Positions 33,126-41,148 of a DNA stretch of 64,000 bases are shown piece by piece (positions within the stretch are counted from its first letter, which is position 1; every line of letters begins with the position of its first letter). The DNA is taken from the NCBI RefSeq assembly GCF_036345175.1, contig NZ_CP107780.1, positions 1,860,001 through 1,924,000 on the forward strand. Direction: 5' to 3'. Both the position numbers and the translations under genes were made by a program. The DNA is from Streptomyces sp. NBC_00576 (GTDB taxonomy: Bacteria; Actinomycetota; Actinomycetes; Streptomycetales; Streptomycetaceae). The notes under the pieces were generated by a model. That model was not told where the DNA came from. It searched no databases and worked only from the letters and a program-made list of their open reading frames with translations.

Positions 33126-35561
33126 CTACGGGATCACCGACAGGTCGATGCGGAACATCCCGCGGCCGTGAGTCACACAGACCAGCGTCTCGTCCATCCA
33201 GAACAGGTCGTCGACCGAGCAGTTTGTCGGGCCCTCGTTCGTCGGCGACCAGCTCGCTCCGGCGTCCTCGCTGGCGAACAGCCCGACCTCGGTACCGCAG
33301 TAGAGCAGCTTCGTCCTCCGCGGGTGTACCGCCAGGGCGCGGATCGGAGCGCGCGGCAGAGCGGTGGCGAGGTTGGTCCAGTGCTCGCCGCCATCCGCGG
33401 TCACCCACAGGTTGCCGTGCTCGTATCCGCCGAACGCGACGTAGACGGTGTCCGGGTCCGTCGGATGCACGGTGATGCAGGTGCAGAAGCGCCGTGGCGT
33501 CAGCGGACTCGGACCGGTCGCGCCGACGCGCGCCCAAGTGGGTGTCGCTGCGGTGCCGTTGGCGGTGCGGAAGACCATGCCGTCCTCGTGGCCCACCCAC
33601 ACCGTGTTCGAGTCGCCGCGTGCCACCGCGATCGCGCTGATCATCGTGCCGGCGTTGGGCTTGACCGCCTTCCAGGTCGGCCCGGTGGTGGCGGTGTTCG
33701 GCTGCTTGGCGTTGTCCGTCCGCCACAGTGACACTCCGCCGGCCAGGATCCGGTTCTCGTTGTTCGGATCGAGTACGAACGGTGCGATGAAGAGCGCGTC
33801 CTCGTTCTTCGCGTCCGTGATGCGGAAGGGCACCTGCTTCCAGTCCCAGTCGCGTGTCGCGAAGTTGAAGAACTGGCCGCTGATGTAGCGGTCACCCTGT
33901 GTGTCGTCGGTGGTGGCACCGTCGGTGTTGCGGTGGATGTTCAGGAAGACGTACTCGCCGTAGAAGACGTCGGGGTCGGTCGGGTCGGAGGCGCAATAGC
34001 CGCCGTCACCGCCGAAGAACGGTCGCCAGTCCTGGGTGCCGAGGGTCGGGTCGAAGGTGAGGGAGCCGTTGTCCTGTGCACCGCCGATGATCTTCCCGCT
34101 GCCGGTGTGGCCCGCCCCGCTGTAGAACTGGGTCACGCCGTAGTTGTTGACCAGCTCGGTCCAGCCGTGCACGAACGGAGGCTCCGGCTCGCTTCCTACC
34201 TCCGCGAGGTCCTCCGCCTTGAACACTCCGCCGTCGTTGCCGAAGAACATCGTTCGGTTGGTGATCCCGTCGTAGGACGGGTGCGAGACGATGGCGTGCT
34301 GGTCGGCGTGGGCCGAGCCGGGATCCCACCACGTGCTGATCTCGGCCAGGTGGTCGCCGCCGTCCGTGCTGCGGTACAGGTTGACGCCGCCGACCAGCAC
34401 CAGGTCCGCGTCGGTCGGGTCCCCGGCCCAGATGGCGTTGTCGTACCAGCCCTGGCTGCCCAGGTAGTCCAACGGGAGACCGTCCGGGGTCAGTGTCTTC
34501 CTCTGCTGGTAGGTCGCGCCGCCGTCCTGCGACCGCCAGATCTGACCGGTGGTCATCTGGACCGACGCGTAGACGACGTCGGGGTCCTGCGCCGCGTACG
34601 CCAGCTCGACCCGGCCGGTCCACGGGCCGTTGACCGCGAGGTCCCACGTAACACCACCGTTCCGGCTGAACCAGGCCGCGCCGTCCCGCAGCGCGCCGGC
34701 GACCGCCTTGCTGCTGTCCTGCGGATCGAATCTCACGTCGCCGAGCGGGTTGTTGAGGACCTTGGTCCAGGTGGCCCGCGCGGCGTCGGCGCTGCGGAAG
34801 AGGCCGGTGGAGGTGGCGGCGAGGACGACCTTCCCGGTTTGTGACACCGTGATCCGGCTCACGAACTGGAAGTCCGGAGTCTGGGTGGCCGCGATCGGAG
34901 TCCAGTTGACCGCGTCGGTCGTCACGAAAATGCCGTTGCCCCGGATGGCGTCGAGATTGTGGAACGCCTCACCGGTCCCCACGTACATGGTGGACGCATC
35001 GGACGGGTCCCTCGCTATGCAGGCGCACGCGAGGTTCTCCAGAAAGTCGTCGACGGGCTCCCACTGGACGCCGCCGTCCTCGGTGTGCCACACGCCGCCG
35101 CCGGCGCTCACGGCCCACATCCTGTCCGGTTGCACCGGGTGGATCACCATGCCGCGCGTACGCCCACCGACGTTTCCGGGGCCGAGCCACACCCAGTTAG
35201 CCAGCTGCAAACCGCCCATCGGGGCCGGCCCTCCCCGGAGCCTATGACCATTGGGACCGGTCGGTACGCCTGCGGTCGCCGGTGGGGTATCGCGACTCAG
35301 CAGAGCCTGCACCTGTTCGTATGCTGTTCCCAGGGCGTGCGGTCGGACGCTGCCGTCGTCGCTGCGCTCCTGCTTGAGGCGGAAGAGCCCACGGGCGGTC
35401 GGCAGGTCGGGAAAGTCGAGACGGAGCAAGGCCCGCCGCACTGCGGCTTCGGGCAGGGCCTTGAGCGTCTCGTTCGTCGTCCCCCGGGCTCGGCACAGCA
35501 ACTGCACCTGCTCGACGCTGATGTTCTTCGACTGGGCGATCTGTTCGTCCGAGATGGTCAT
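33126..35561 (-). CDS. BNR/VPS10-like beta-propeller protein
   Basis: 811 residues with no signal peptide. A helical N-terminus of about 110 residues (MTISDEQIAQSKNISVEQVQ) leads into repeated BNR/Asp-box blades such as WHTEDGGVQWEPVDDFL, FRSADAARATW, SQDGGATYQQR and YRSTDGGDH, and ending with FASEDAGASWSPTNEG. The fold is that of sortilin-like or photosynthesis-repair-like propellers, which usually bind ligands. The N-terminal helical extension instead of a secretion signal suggests an intracellular sensor-like protein. It is followed upstream, 39 bases away, by a second propeller gene (35601-36314). No catalytic sialidase residues were identified. Confidence 0.8.
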   Translation of the reverse strand: MTISDEQIAQSKNISVEQVQLLCRARGTTNETLKALPEAAVRRALLRLDFPDLPTARGLFRLKQERSDDGSVRPHALGTAYEQVQALLSRDTPPATAGVPTGPNGHRLRGGPAPMGGLQLANWVWLGPGNVGGRTRGMVIHPVQPDRMWAVSAGGGVWHTEDGGVQWEPVDDFLENLACACIARDPSDASTMYVGTGEAFHNLDAIRGNGIFVTTDAVNWTPIAATQTPDFQFVSRITVSQTGKVVLAATSTGLFRSADAARATWTKVLNNPLGDVRFDPQDSSKAVAGALRDGAAWFSRNGGVTWDLAVNGPWTGRVELAYAAQDPDVVYASVQMTTGQIWRSQDGGATYQQRKTLTPDGLPLDYLGSQGWYDNAIWAGDPTDADLVLVGGVNLYRSTDGGDHLAEISTWWDPGSAHADQHAIVSHPSYDGITNRTMFFGNDGGVFKAEDLAEVGSEPEPPFVHGWTELVNNYGVTQFYSGAGHTGSGKIIGGAQDNGSLTFDPTLGTQDWRPFFGGDGGYCASDPTDPDVFYGEYVFLNIHRNTDGATTDDTQGDRYISGQFFNFATRDWDWKQVPFRITDAKNEDALFIAPFVLDPNNENRILAGGVSLWRTDNAKQPNTATTGPTWKAVKPNAGTMISAIAVARGDSNTVWVGHEDGMVFRTANGTAATPTWARVGATGPSPLTPRRFCTCITVHPTDPDTVYVAFGGYEHGNLWVTADGGEHWTNLATALPRAPIRALAVHPRRTKLLYCGTEVGLFASEDAGASWSPTNEGPTNCSVDDLFWMDETLVCVTHGRGMFRIDLSVIP

Positions 35562-35600
35562 GATGCACCCCTGACTGGGATGAGAACGTGCGGGGTGTGG

Positions 35601-36314
35601 CTAGGGCGGAAGCTTGGGCGCCCGCCTCGTGGTCGCGTGGTCCAGTTGCACCTCCCACTTGACCGTGCCGACGAGGGGATCCACCGCCCTCAGGACAATG
35701 GCGCCGGAGTCGGAGCGAAGGGCGAGCTCCACAAGCACGTCGCCGACCATGCTTTGGTCCAGCACATCGTCGGCCGACCGTGATGAGACAACCGCCGGTG
35801 ATACGAGGGAAGGCGCACCGGCGTCGGTAGGCTCCGGCGGTGCCTCCACCTCCGGAAGCACCTCCACCGGAGGACCCGCCGGATCGACCCGCAGGCTGCC
35901 GTACGCCTCCCGCCGAGAATCCTCCAGGACCTGTGCGCTCGGTGCGGCGCCACCGCCGTACCGGGTCCGGGCAACCCAGTTGATCACCACGACATCTTCG
36001 TCGGTCTCGGTGCGCAGGCTGAAATCGCGGGTGTCGTTGAGGGCGCAACGAGCCCATGACGGCAGGTCGACCGGCTCCGCCCAGCGGTCCTCACCGGTCG
36101 CGGCATCGAGCACCACGATCACCACCGTCGGCGACGGACTGATCCGCAGGGCAACGACCGAATCAGCGAGCAGAGCACACGGCCGCAGACTGGGCCCGTG
36201 GCGCCACAGCAGCACGCCGCTCTCCAGGTCCAATGCCATCAGAGCGCCTTCGTGATCGTGTACGACGGCTTGTCGGCCGCGCGCATCGACCACGCCACGC
36301 GGAACTCTCGCCAT
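35601..36314 (-). CDS. PQQ-like beta-propeller protein
   Basis: 237 residues from ATG 36314, which has an AGGGGG ribosome site. The first 90 residues read like PQQ-binding-like blades (QAVVHDHEGALMALDLESGV, LLWRHGPSLRP, VVLDAATGEDRWAEP). The rest is rich in Glu, Pro and Val, and a last blade (AVDPLVGTVKWEVQLDH) closes the propeller. No signal peptide is seen. It is 39 bases from the BNR gene, in the same direction, so the two probably form an operon. Function unknown; propellers of this type assemble or sense partners. Confidence 0.65.
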   Translation of the reverse strand: MARVPRGVVDARGRQAVVHDHEGALMALDLESGVLLWRHGPSLRPCALLADSVVALRISPSPTVVIVVLDAATGEDRWAEPVDLPSWARCALNDTRDFSLRTETDEDVVVINWVARTRYGGGAAPSAQVLEDSRREAYGSLRVDPAGPPVEVLPEVEAPPEPTDAGAPSLVSPAVVSSRSADDVLDQSMVGDVLVELALRSDSGAIVLRAVDPLVGTVKWEVQLDHATTRRAPKLPP

Positions 36315-36542
36315 CCGGCCCCCTAGTGGGACAAGGAACGCAGAATCACGGGTTCGGGGCCCTGACGCGTGCAGGCCGCCCAACGAGACCGAAGATGGCC
36401 GGACTGGCCACCCTGGCTGCTGGACCACTGACGCCAGCAGGCCGTCAACTCGCTGCTGTCCGCCTCGTGTCTCGGTGCACCACCCAGGTACGGGCAGCCA
36501 CAATCCAGCTGCCGAAGAAGCCGAATCACTGCCGACGTACCG

Positions 36543-36773
36543 TCAGAGTGTGTGACTGGACCGTGCCCTGCGCCATTCCAACCGGGCCAATAGGGAGAAC
36601 GTGACGGTGGCAGACAGCGCCAGGACGGCGATGGCTGCCTCAAGGGCACCGCTCCCTGCGTCGGGGTCGACTCCGAAGAGCGCCTCGATCCAGTCAGGCC
36701 ACACCAACACCAAGACGAACGCGAGGCCACTGAGGAATGCCCCCGCAGTCTCCACCCATCCACGCACCTTCAT
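36543..36773 (-). CDS. Small two-helix membrane protein
   Basis: 76 residues from ATG 36773 with GGAGGG upstream. Two transmembrane helices are predicted: ETAGAFLSGLAFVLVLVWPDW and LEAAIAVLALSATVTFSLLA, separated by an acidic loop (FGVDPDAGSG). The C-terminus is basic (RLEWRRARSSH). It lies upstream of the propeller pair on the same strand, 228 bases away. Family not recognised. Confidence 0.6.
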   Translation of the reverse strand: MKVRGWVETAGAFLSGLAFVLVLVWPDWIEALFGVDPDAGSGALEAAIAVLALSATVTFSLLARLEWRRARSSHTL

Positions 36774-36970
36774 TCCACGGCCCTCCGTGGTAGCCAAACA
36801 CCCCCACTCCTTCATCGTGCGCCCCGTGCCGGTGGCCCGCATCTCGGACCAAACCCTGCCCACAGTCACGCACACGAGGGAACGGGCGTGGCCCGCCGGA
36901 CAGATGCCAGACCATCAATCCAGTAGCGGCCCGGTATAGGCGATATCAGACCTGGATTGGCTGGCCGGGG

Positions 36971-37309
36971 GAAGGGCGCGTCCCGCCGCTCGCCGAGCGC
37001 GAGCTGATCGCAAACCACATCGAGGTCGCCTCCCGGGTCATGCCGCCGGACACACAGCACAAGGCGTACGCGAGGGACAAGACCCTCTACGGCACGGTCC
37101 AGCGGAACCTGAATCCGAAGGACACCCTCGAAGTAGCGGCCAGCGTCCTACTCATTTGCGCCTGCGCGGACAATCAGCTGGCCGCCAACGGTTGGGAGAA
37201 CGAGCTGTTCACCGGCACACTCCGCGAAGTGTGGAGCGAAGGGAAGTTCACCGGCGGACACAAGCCAAACGTCACATCATCACTCACGAGGATGACCGAT
37301 GACCGATGA
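36971..37309 (+). pseudogene. Caspase-like (peptidase C14) C-terminal remnant
   Basis: The visible frame reads IEVASRVMPPDTQHKAYARD, LYGTVQRNL, then LEVAASVLLICACADNQLAA and NELFTGTLREVWSEGKFTGG. The ASVLLI-[ST]xCxDNQ block, with a following LFT...LLEVW...FTG, is the catalytic-cysteine and S1-pocket region of actinobacterial caspase-family proteins. The upstream p20 part, with the catalytic histidine, is absent and no start codon fits before ATG 37040. The frame ends early in TRMTDDR. This is a fragment of a broken gene. The homology is from pattern reading only. Confidence 0.55.
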
Positions 37310-37537
37310 CCGACATGTGGAACACCGCTCGACACCGACCGGTATCAGGCGGTCAGTTCATGGACTTGGTGGACTGGGACTACCCGCACCGGAAACGGTC
37401 CACCAGGGGTGGCAATAGCTGTGCGCCACTGACCGCCATCACCCCATCCGAAGGGCCATGTCCGAAACGGCAGCCGCGCTCGGGCTCCACCTGAACAGGC
37501 GATTGCCCTCAGCAGGGCATCACGGGATGCTCGCGAC

Positions 37538-38320
37538 ATGCCGCCTGAATCGTCTGATTCCCGTTACGGGGATATCCCTCGCGTCTCCGACTCGTTTCAT
37601 GTGGAGCGCCCGCGCGTACAGTCTGAGCCAAGCGCAACGGGTGCCCTGCTTCAGGGTCTGATGGCCGCCGCCATGACCGCCGCCGACGAGGGCGCGCAGG
37701 CCCGCTACGACGAGATGCTGGGCCGCCTCCGGGAGCGGCCCGAAGACGCCGTCGCCGAGATCGCCCGTGCAGAAGGCCGAGTCGGCTCCCGCGACTTTGC
37801 CGGTCGCTGGGCCCTGATCCACACCGCCTCCGCCTTGCGGCACGATGCCGCCCTGCCCTATCTGCGCTCGGTCGTAGCGACCCCGATCCCGCCCGAGGAG
37901 TCCGCCGACGCGCACAGCTTCTCGACGGTCACCGAGGAGACGATCCTGCGCACGACGGCGGTAGAGGGCATTGAACACCTCGCGGTCGAGGGAAGCGGAC
38001 AGGCCGTCGAGGCCCTGTTTCTGGCCCTGGAGCAACCCTCGCTGTCGATGCGGCGCGCTGCCGTCCAGGCACTGCTGGCCACCCCGGGAGGCGAGCGCCA
38101 CCGGTCCCGGCTGATGGAACTCCTGCCGGAGGGCCAGCGGTTCCTGCTCGACGTCCGGCGGGTCGACGTACGCGATGTACCGCAGGTACGCGATCCCCGC
38201 GCACACCTCGCCGAAGGCGCGGGGGCCGAGCCCTCGCCGCCACACCCGCTCCTTCCGGAGGACCGGGACGATCACGGCGGGACGAACGGCTCCGACGCCC
38301 CGCGGCTCCGACCCAGCTGA
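37538..38320 (+). CDS. HEAT-repeat-like hypothetical protein
   Basis: 260 residues. Helical pairs such as DAALPYLRSVVATPIP, RTTAVEGIEHLAVEGSGQAV and RRAAVQALLATPGGERHR give a HEAT-like solenoid from about residue 35 to 215. The N-terminal 30 residues and the Pro/Asp-rich tail are probably disordered. It is followed 43 bases later by the HExxH protein gene in the same direction, so the two are likely co-transcribed. No catalytic site is visible. The start is uncertain; ATG 37660 (MAAAMTAADEG) is an alternative. Confidence 0.65.
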   Translation: MPPESSDSRYGDIPRVSDSFHVERPRVQSEPSATGALLQGLMAAAMTAADEGAQARYDEMLGRLRERPEDAVAEIARAEGRVGSRDFAGRWALIHTASALRHDAALPYLRSVVATPIPPEESADAHSFSTVTEETILRTTAVEGIEHLAVEGSGQAVEALFLALEQPSLSMRRAAVQALLATPGGERHRSRLMELLPEGQRFLLDVRRVDVRDVPQVRDPRAHLAEGAGAEPSPPHPLLPEDRDDHGGTNGSDAPRLRPS

Positions 38321-38362
38321 AACCCGCGACCGTACCCGCCCCTACTCGGAAGAGGAAAGCCG

Positions 38363-39028
38363 ATGGCCGCATGCAGCGCGACCGTGCCCGACAAGAACAC
38401 GAGCGGCGACAATCTGTACGAGCCACGCGTCACCCAGGAGTTCATCGACTGGGCGTGGCCGGCCTACAAGTTCAAAAAAACCGAATGGGACGAAGGCTTC
38501 GGCTGGGAGAACGTCGCCGACACCGACCTTCCCCTCGCCCGGATCCTGAATTCGATTTGGCTGTTGAACTACTCGGCCGAGGACTACACGAATGAGGACT
38601 ACAACAGCAACGCCCTGCACTGGGCCTGCCGTTATGTCCGCGAGCAGATCAACGAGTTGTGGGCCAGATGTGGCGACGGCAGCGCCGTCGCCACCACCTT
38701 CAGCGACCGGATCGAGCTGTACTCCCTCTGCTTCTACACCAAGGACGTATCCGGCCGGGCGGAGACCCTTGTCCACGAGGCCCGGCATCGGGGCGGAAAA
38801 CCCCACAACGCGAAGTTCCCCGCAGGGTCCACCTTCGGCGCGGGCAAGAACGGAGCCGACGCGAACTGGGACTACGAGGGCGCCTGGATGTACGGAGCCC
38901 TCTACCTTTGGTGGTTCTACGCCGACGGGCGACGCACCACGACGGCCCTTCGTGAAGCTGCCAAACAGCGAGGAAACGTAGTTATCGACAACGCCTTCGC
39001 CACGCACCCGGGCTTCACCATCGTCTGA
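38363..39028 (+). CDS. HExxH-motif protein, putative zinc metallopeptidase-like
   Basis: 221 residues from ATG 38363 with AGGAAA before it. The motif ETLVHEARHRGGK gives H138-E139-x-x-H142, the zinc pair and general base of zincins. A conserved-looking AWMYGALYLWWFYADG follows at 175-190, where a third ligand (glutamate or aspartate) would be expected, for example E172 in DYEGAW. The N-terminal half has many aromatics (FIDWAWPAYKFKKTEWDEGF). It has no signal peptide, so it may act inside the cell. Together with the upstream helical-repeat gene it may form a recognition/cleavage pair; this is inference. Confidence 0.6.
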   Translation: MAACSATVPDKNTSGDNLYEPRVTQEFIDWAWPAYKFKKTEWDEGFGWENVADTDLPLARILNSIWLLNYSAEDYTNEDYNSNALHWACRYVREQINELWARCGDGSAVATTFSDRIELYSLCFYTKDVSGRAETLVHEARHRGGKPHNAKFPAGSTFGAGKNGADANWDYEGAWMYGALYLWWFYADGRRTTTALREAAKQRGNVVIDNAFATHPGFTIV

Positions 39029-39159
39029 AGTACGGATCGAGACAGAGTGTCCGACGCCAGCGTGGTCACCACCGCCAAGCGTCGCCCGTACCCAGCGATC
39101 GGCGATGCCGGGCATCGATCCCGACCTCGCCTGGGAAAAGATGGGAAAAGAACGGAAGC

Positions 39160-39420
39160 AACGCTCGCCGGGCCGGCCGGGCCGGTTCACATCGAACACT
39201 TCCACGCGCTGAGTCAGCAGGTAGCGGGACAACGCCGCCCCACAGGAGCCGGTCCGCTCCATCCCGGCCCGCCGCACCGCGCCCAACCCTCATGCCCACC
39301 GCTGCAGTTCGCGGTTCCCGGCCGCGGTGACCGGGAACTCGTCGGTACCGATCACTGCCCCCGCAAGGAGAGTACGGCAGCCACATGGGCGCCCCGGCGC
39401 GTGTCCACTCCGAGGACCGC
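39160..39420 (-). pseudogene. IS110-family transposase, N-terminal remnant
   Basis: In two frames of the minus strand: DTRRGAHVAAVLSL, GTDEFPVTAAGNRELQRW, then AVRRAGMERTGSCGAALSRY and LLTQRVEVFDVNRPGRP. These align to residues about 25-105 of an IS110 transposase, with a frameshift in the middle. The remnant stops just before the expected DPLDA motif. It could be the other half of the C-terminal remnant at 32745-33040, on the same strand. Confidence 0.75.
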
Positions 39421-39459
39421 CTCCCCCGTGAGCTAGAGCAGGAGTCCGCCGCCGGGACG

Positions 39460-39591
39460 CCGACCCTGAGCAGAGGCTCGCACGGCCCGGCGGTCCGCAA
39501 GCTCCAGAGGCTCCTGAACGCCCGCGTGCCGAACCTTCAGGCCCTCGCAGTCGATGGGGTCTTCGGCGCCGTCACGGAGAGACAGGTCCGC
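39460..39591 (+). pseudogene. Peptidoglycan-binding domain fragment
   Basis: The frame reads PTLSRGSHGPAVRKLQRLLN, then ALAVDGVFGAVTERQVRR. The spacing of G-x-V-x-x-L-Q...LL and VDGxFGxxTxxAV is that of a PG-binding_1 domain. Nothing before or after it makes a full gene: upstream is an IS110 remnant on the other strand, downstream an AlkB remnant. Confidence 0.6.
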
Positions 39592-39624
39592 AGGCTCGAG
39601 CTCGGCTTCCGCGCGGACCGGGGC

Positions 39625-39980
39625 TCAGCCGACGCCGCGCGGGCAATACTGGACGCTGATGCGGGGGCCAGCGCGGCTGGTCTTGGGGATCGCGTGGTCC
39701 CAGGTGCGCTCGCAGGAGCCGCCCATCACAACCAGGTCGCCGTGTCCGAGCGGGAGTCGGAGCGCGACGGGCCCGCCGCAGCGCGGGCGGAGCGCAAGGT
39801 CGCGCGGGTCGCCCAAGGGAGAGGTGGCGACCATCTGTTCTGTATGGAGTACCGGCCTGGTCCGGTCACCGTGCTATGCGACGCTGTCGCACCCGTCGCG
39901 GTAGAGGCAGAGTCCGGCGCTGACGAAGGGTTGGCCGAGCTCGGGCGCGTAGTGGGCGCTGAGAACCACTGTCCGCGTCA
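39625..39980 (-). pseudogene. alkB: AlkB-like 2-oxoglutarate/Fe(II) dioxygenase remnant
   Basis: The minus strand reads VLSAHYAPELGQPFVSAGLC, LYRDGCDSVA, TAG (tryptophan expected before HGDR), HGDR, then GDPRDLALRPR and LGHGDLVVMGGSCERTWDHA, then PRISVQYCPRG before the stop at 39625. These are the metal HxD, the second histidine and the 2-oxoglutarate arginine region of AlkB. The N-terminal half is missing and the nonsense codon cuts the rest. AlkB repairs alkylated bases by oxidation; this copy cannot. Confidence 0.75.
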
Positions 39981-39984
39981 CGAG

Positions 39985-40144
39985 ACTGGAAGGTGCCCGA
40001 GCTGGCCTCTGTCGCCGCAAGCGCCACCAGTTCGCTGGCTTCGGTGAAACACGGCCCGTTCCAGGCGTCCAGGGCAGCGATCACCTGCACACGCACCTCG
40101 TTCCCGAACCGCTGCGCCGCCTCGTACAGGCGCTGCGGGACCAT
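39985..40144 (-). pseudogene. Remnant of the DAWxGPCF small-protein family (copy 2)
   Basis: The frame reads QRLYEAAQRFGNEVRVQVIA, ALDAWNGPCFTEASELVALA. It matches, over about 45 residues, the C-terminal half of the 48141-48467 protein and is joined at about 39980 to the AlkB remnant. A stop lies just before the fragment's first codon, so it has no proper N-terminus. Confidence 0.65.
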
Positions 40145-40460
40145 GAGTCACCCAGACACGCCGCCACCGCTTGTTCCCGTGATCGCACCGGGCCGTACGC
40201 ACCTGCTCGGCCAACCCGTCTGTAGGCGGAACCCGCAGCTCATCGGCGAGGTGTGGGATTTGGCCGGGCCAACCTCGATCTCCTCCGCAGACGCATACTT
40301 CACAGCCCGTGATCTTTGCAATGTCACAAGATCGTCGACAGAGCCGAACTATGTGACCGCTGACAGCGGGGGTGAATCCAAGGGCGTGCAGAACCTTAAC
40401 CCGTGGCTCACCGCTCTGCGGTTCGTTGGTCCAGCATGGGGGGGGGCTGGTAGGACAACG
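40145..40460. other. Stretch without a supported gene
   Basis: No frame here shows protein character or a ribosome site. It contains a slightly lower-GC patch around 40310-40350, between two remnants. Confidence 0.5.
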
Positions 40461-40464
40461 GGCG

Positions 40465-40690
40465 ATGCTGGCAGCCAAGTTCGGGGCGACCTGCCCCATC
40501 TCGACGAGCGGCAGCCGTCTACTGATAGAGGCGGAGGCCCGGTCGCTCGGTCACGGCGGGATCAGCGCGGTCGCCCGGGCCGCCCGTGTCCGGGAGGTCA
40601 CTGTCTCGCTCGGTCTGCGAGAACTCGACTCCGGAGACGCTCCGTTGGGACGGCTCCGCAGGGCCGACGGCAGCCGCAAACGACGGAAAT
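40465..40690 (+). pseudogene. ISAzo13-type transposase, N-terminal remnant
   Basis: Two frames together give LAAKFGA, LPHLDERQ, then EAEARSLGHGGISAVARAA and RVREVTVSLGLRELDSGDAP and LGRLRRADGSRKR. This is the start of an ISAzo13-family transposase with a frameshift near 40520. The catalytic part is absent. It ends 90 bases before the next intact gene. Confidence 0.65.
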
Positions 40691-40779
40691 ACGGATTCTC
40701 AGACGAAACATCACGTCACCATGAAAAGTGGCGGACCGTCAGCCGACCGTCGGCGGGCGCAGCGAGGGGTGGGGCTGGT

Positions 40780-41133
40780 ATGTCGCTGAGGTGGAGGATC
40801 GCGGTCATCGTGCTGGCTGCGGCTGGAGTGGTGTCCACGCCGATGATCTGGCTGCTGGGCAGCCCCGATGCGGGACAGCTTGTCGGGGCGTCCGTCCAGG
40901 CAGCCGTCGGTATCGCGGCCCTGGTCTGGGCGTGGTTCCAAAGGCCGGGAAATCGTACGGACGACACGGCCATGCGGACCGGAGCGGCAGAGGCGAGCGA
41001 TGGGGGCTCGGCCGTCACGGGCATCAGGCGTCCCCAGGGCCGGGGCAGCGGATCGGCGAAGGCGGAGCGGACCGGGAACTCCACGGCCACCGGCGGGAGC
41101 AGTAGCGCCGTCAGCGGTATCGACTACACCTGA
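40780..41133 (+). CDS. Small membrane protein preceding an NB-ARC gene
   Basis: 117 residues from ATG 40780 (GGGG ribosome site). Two transmembrane helices: IAVIVLAAAGVVSTPMIWLL and GASVQAAVGIAALVWAWF. The C-terminal tail is Gly/Ser/Ala/Thr-rich and ends TGNSTATGGSSSAVSGIDYT. The NB-ARC protein starting 15 bases later has similar ...ATATGPGATAVSG segments near its N-terminus. The shared motif and tight spacing suggest that the two proteins interact, with this one as the membrane-bound partner. Confidence 0.65.
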   Translation: MSLRWRIAVIVLAAAGVVSTPMIWLLGSPDAGQLVGASVQAAVGIAALVWAWFQRPGNRTDDTAMRTGAAEASDGGSAVTGIRRPQGRGSGSAKAERTGNSTATGGSSSAVSGIDYT

Positions 41134-41148
41134 CGGCCGGTCGGACCC

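Noticed and set aside
38342..39286. 314-codon minus-strand frame
   Set aside because: Only its first ~45 codons match an IS110 transposase; the rest is antisense to the HExxH gene.
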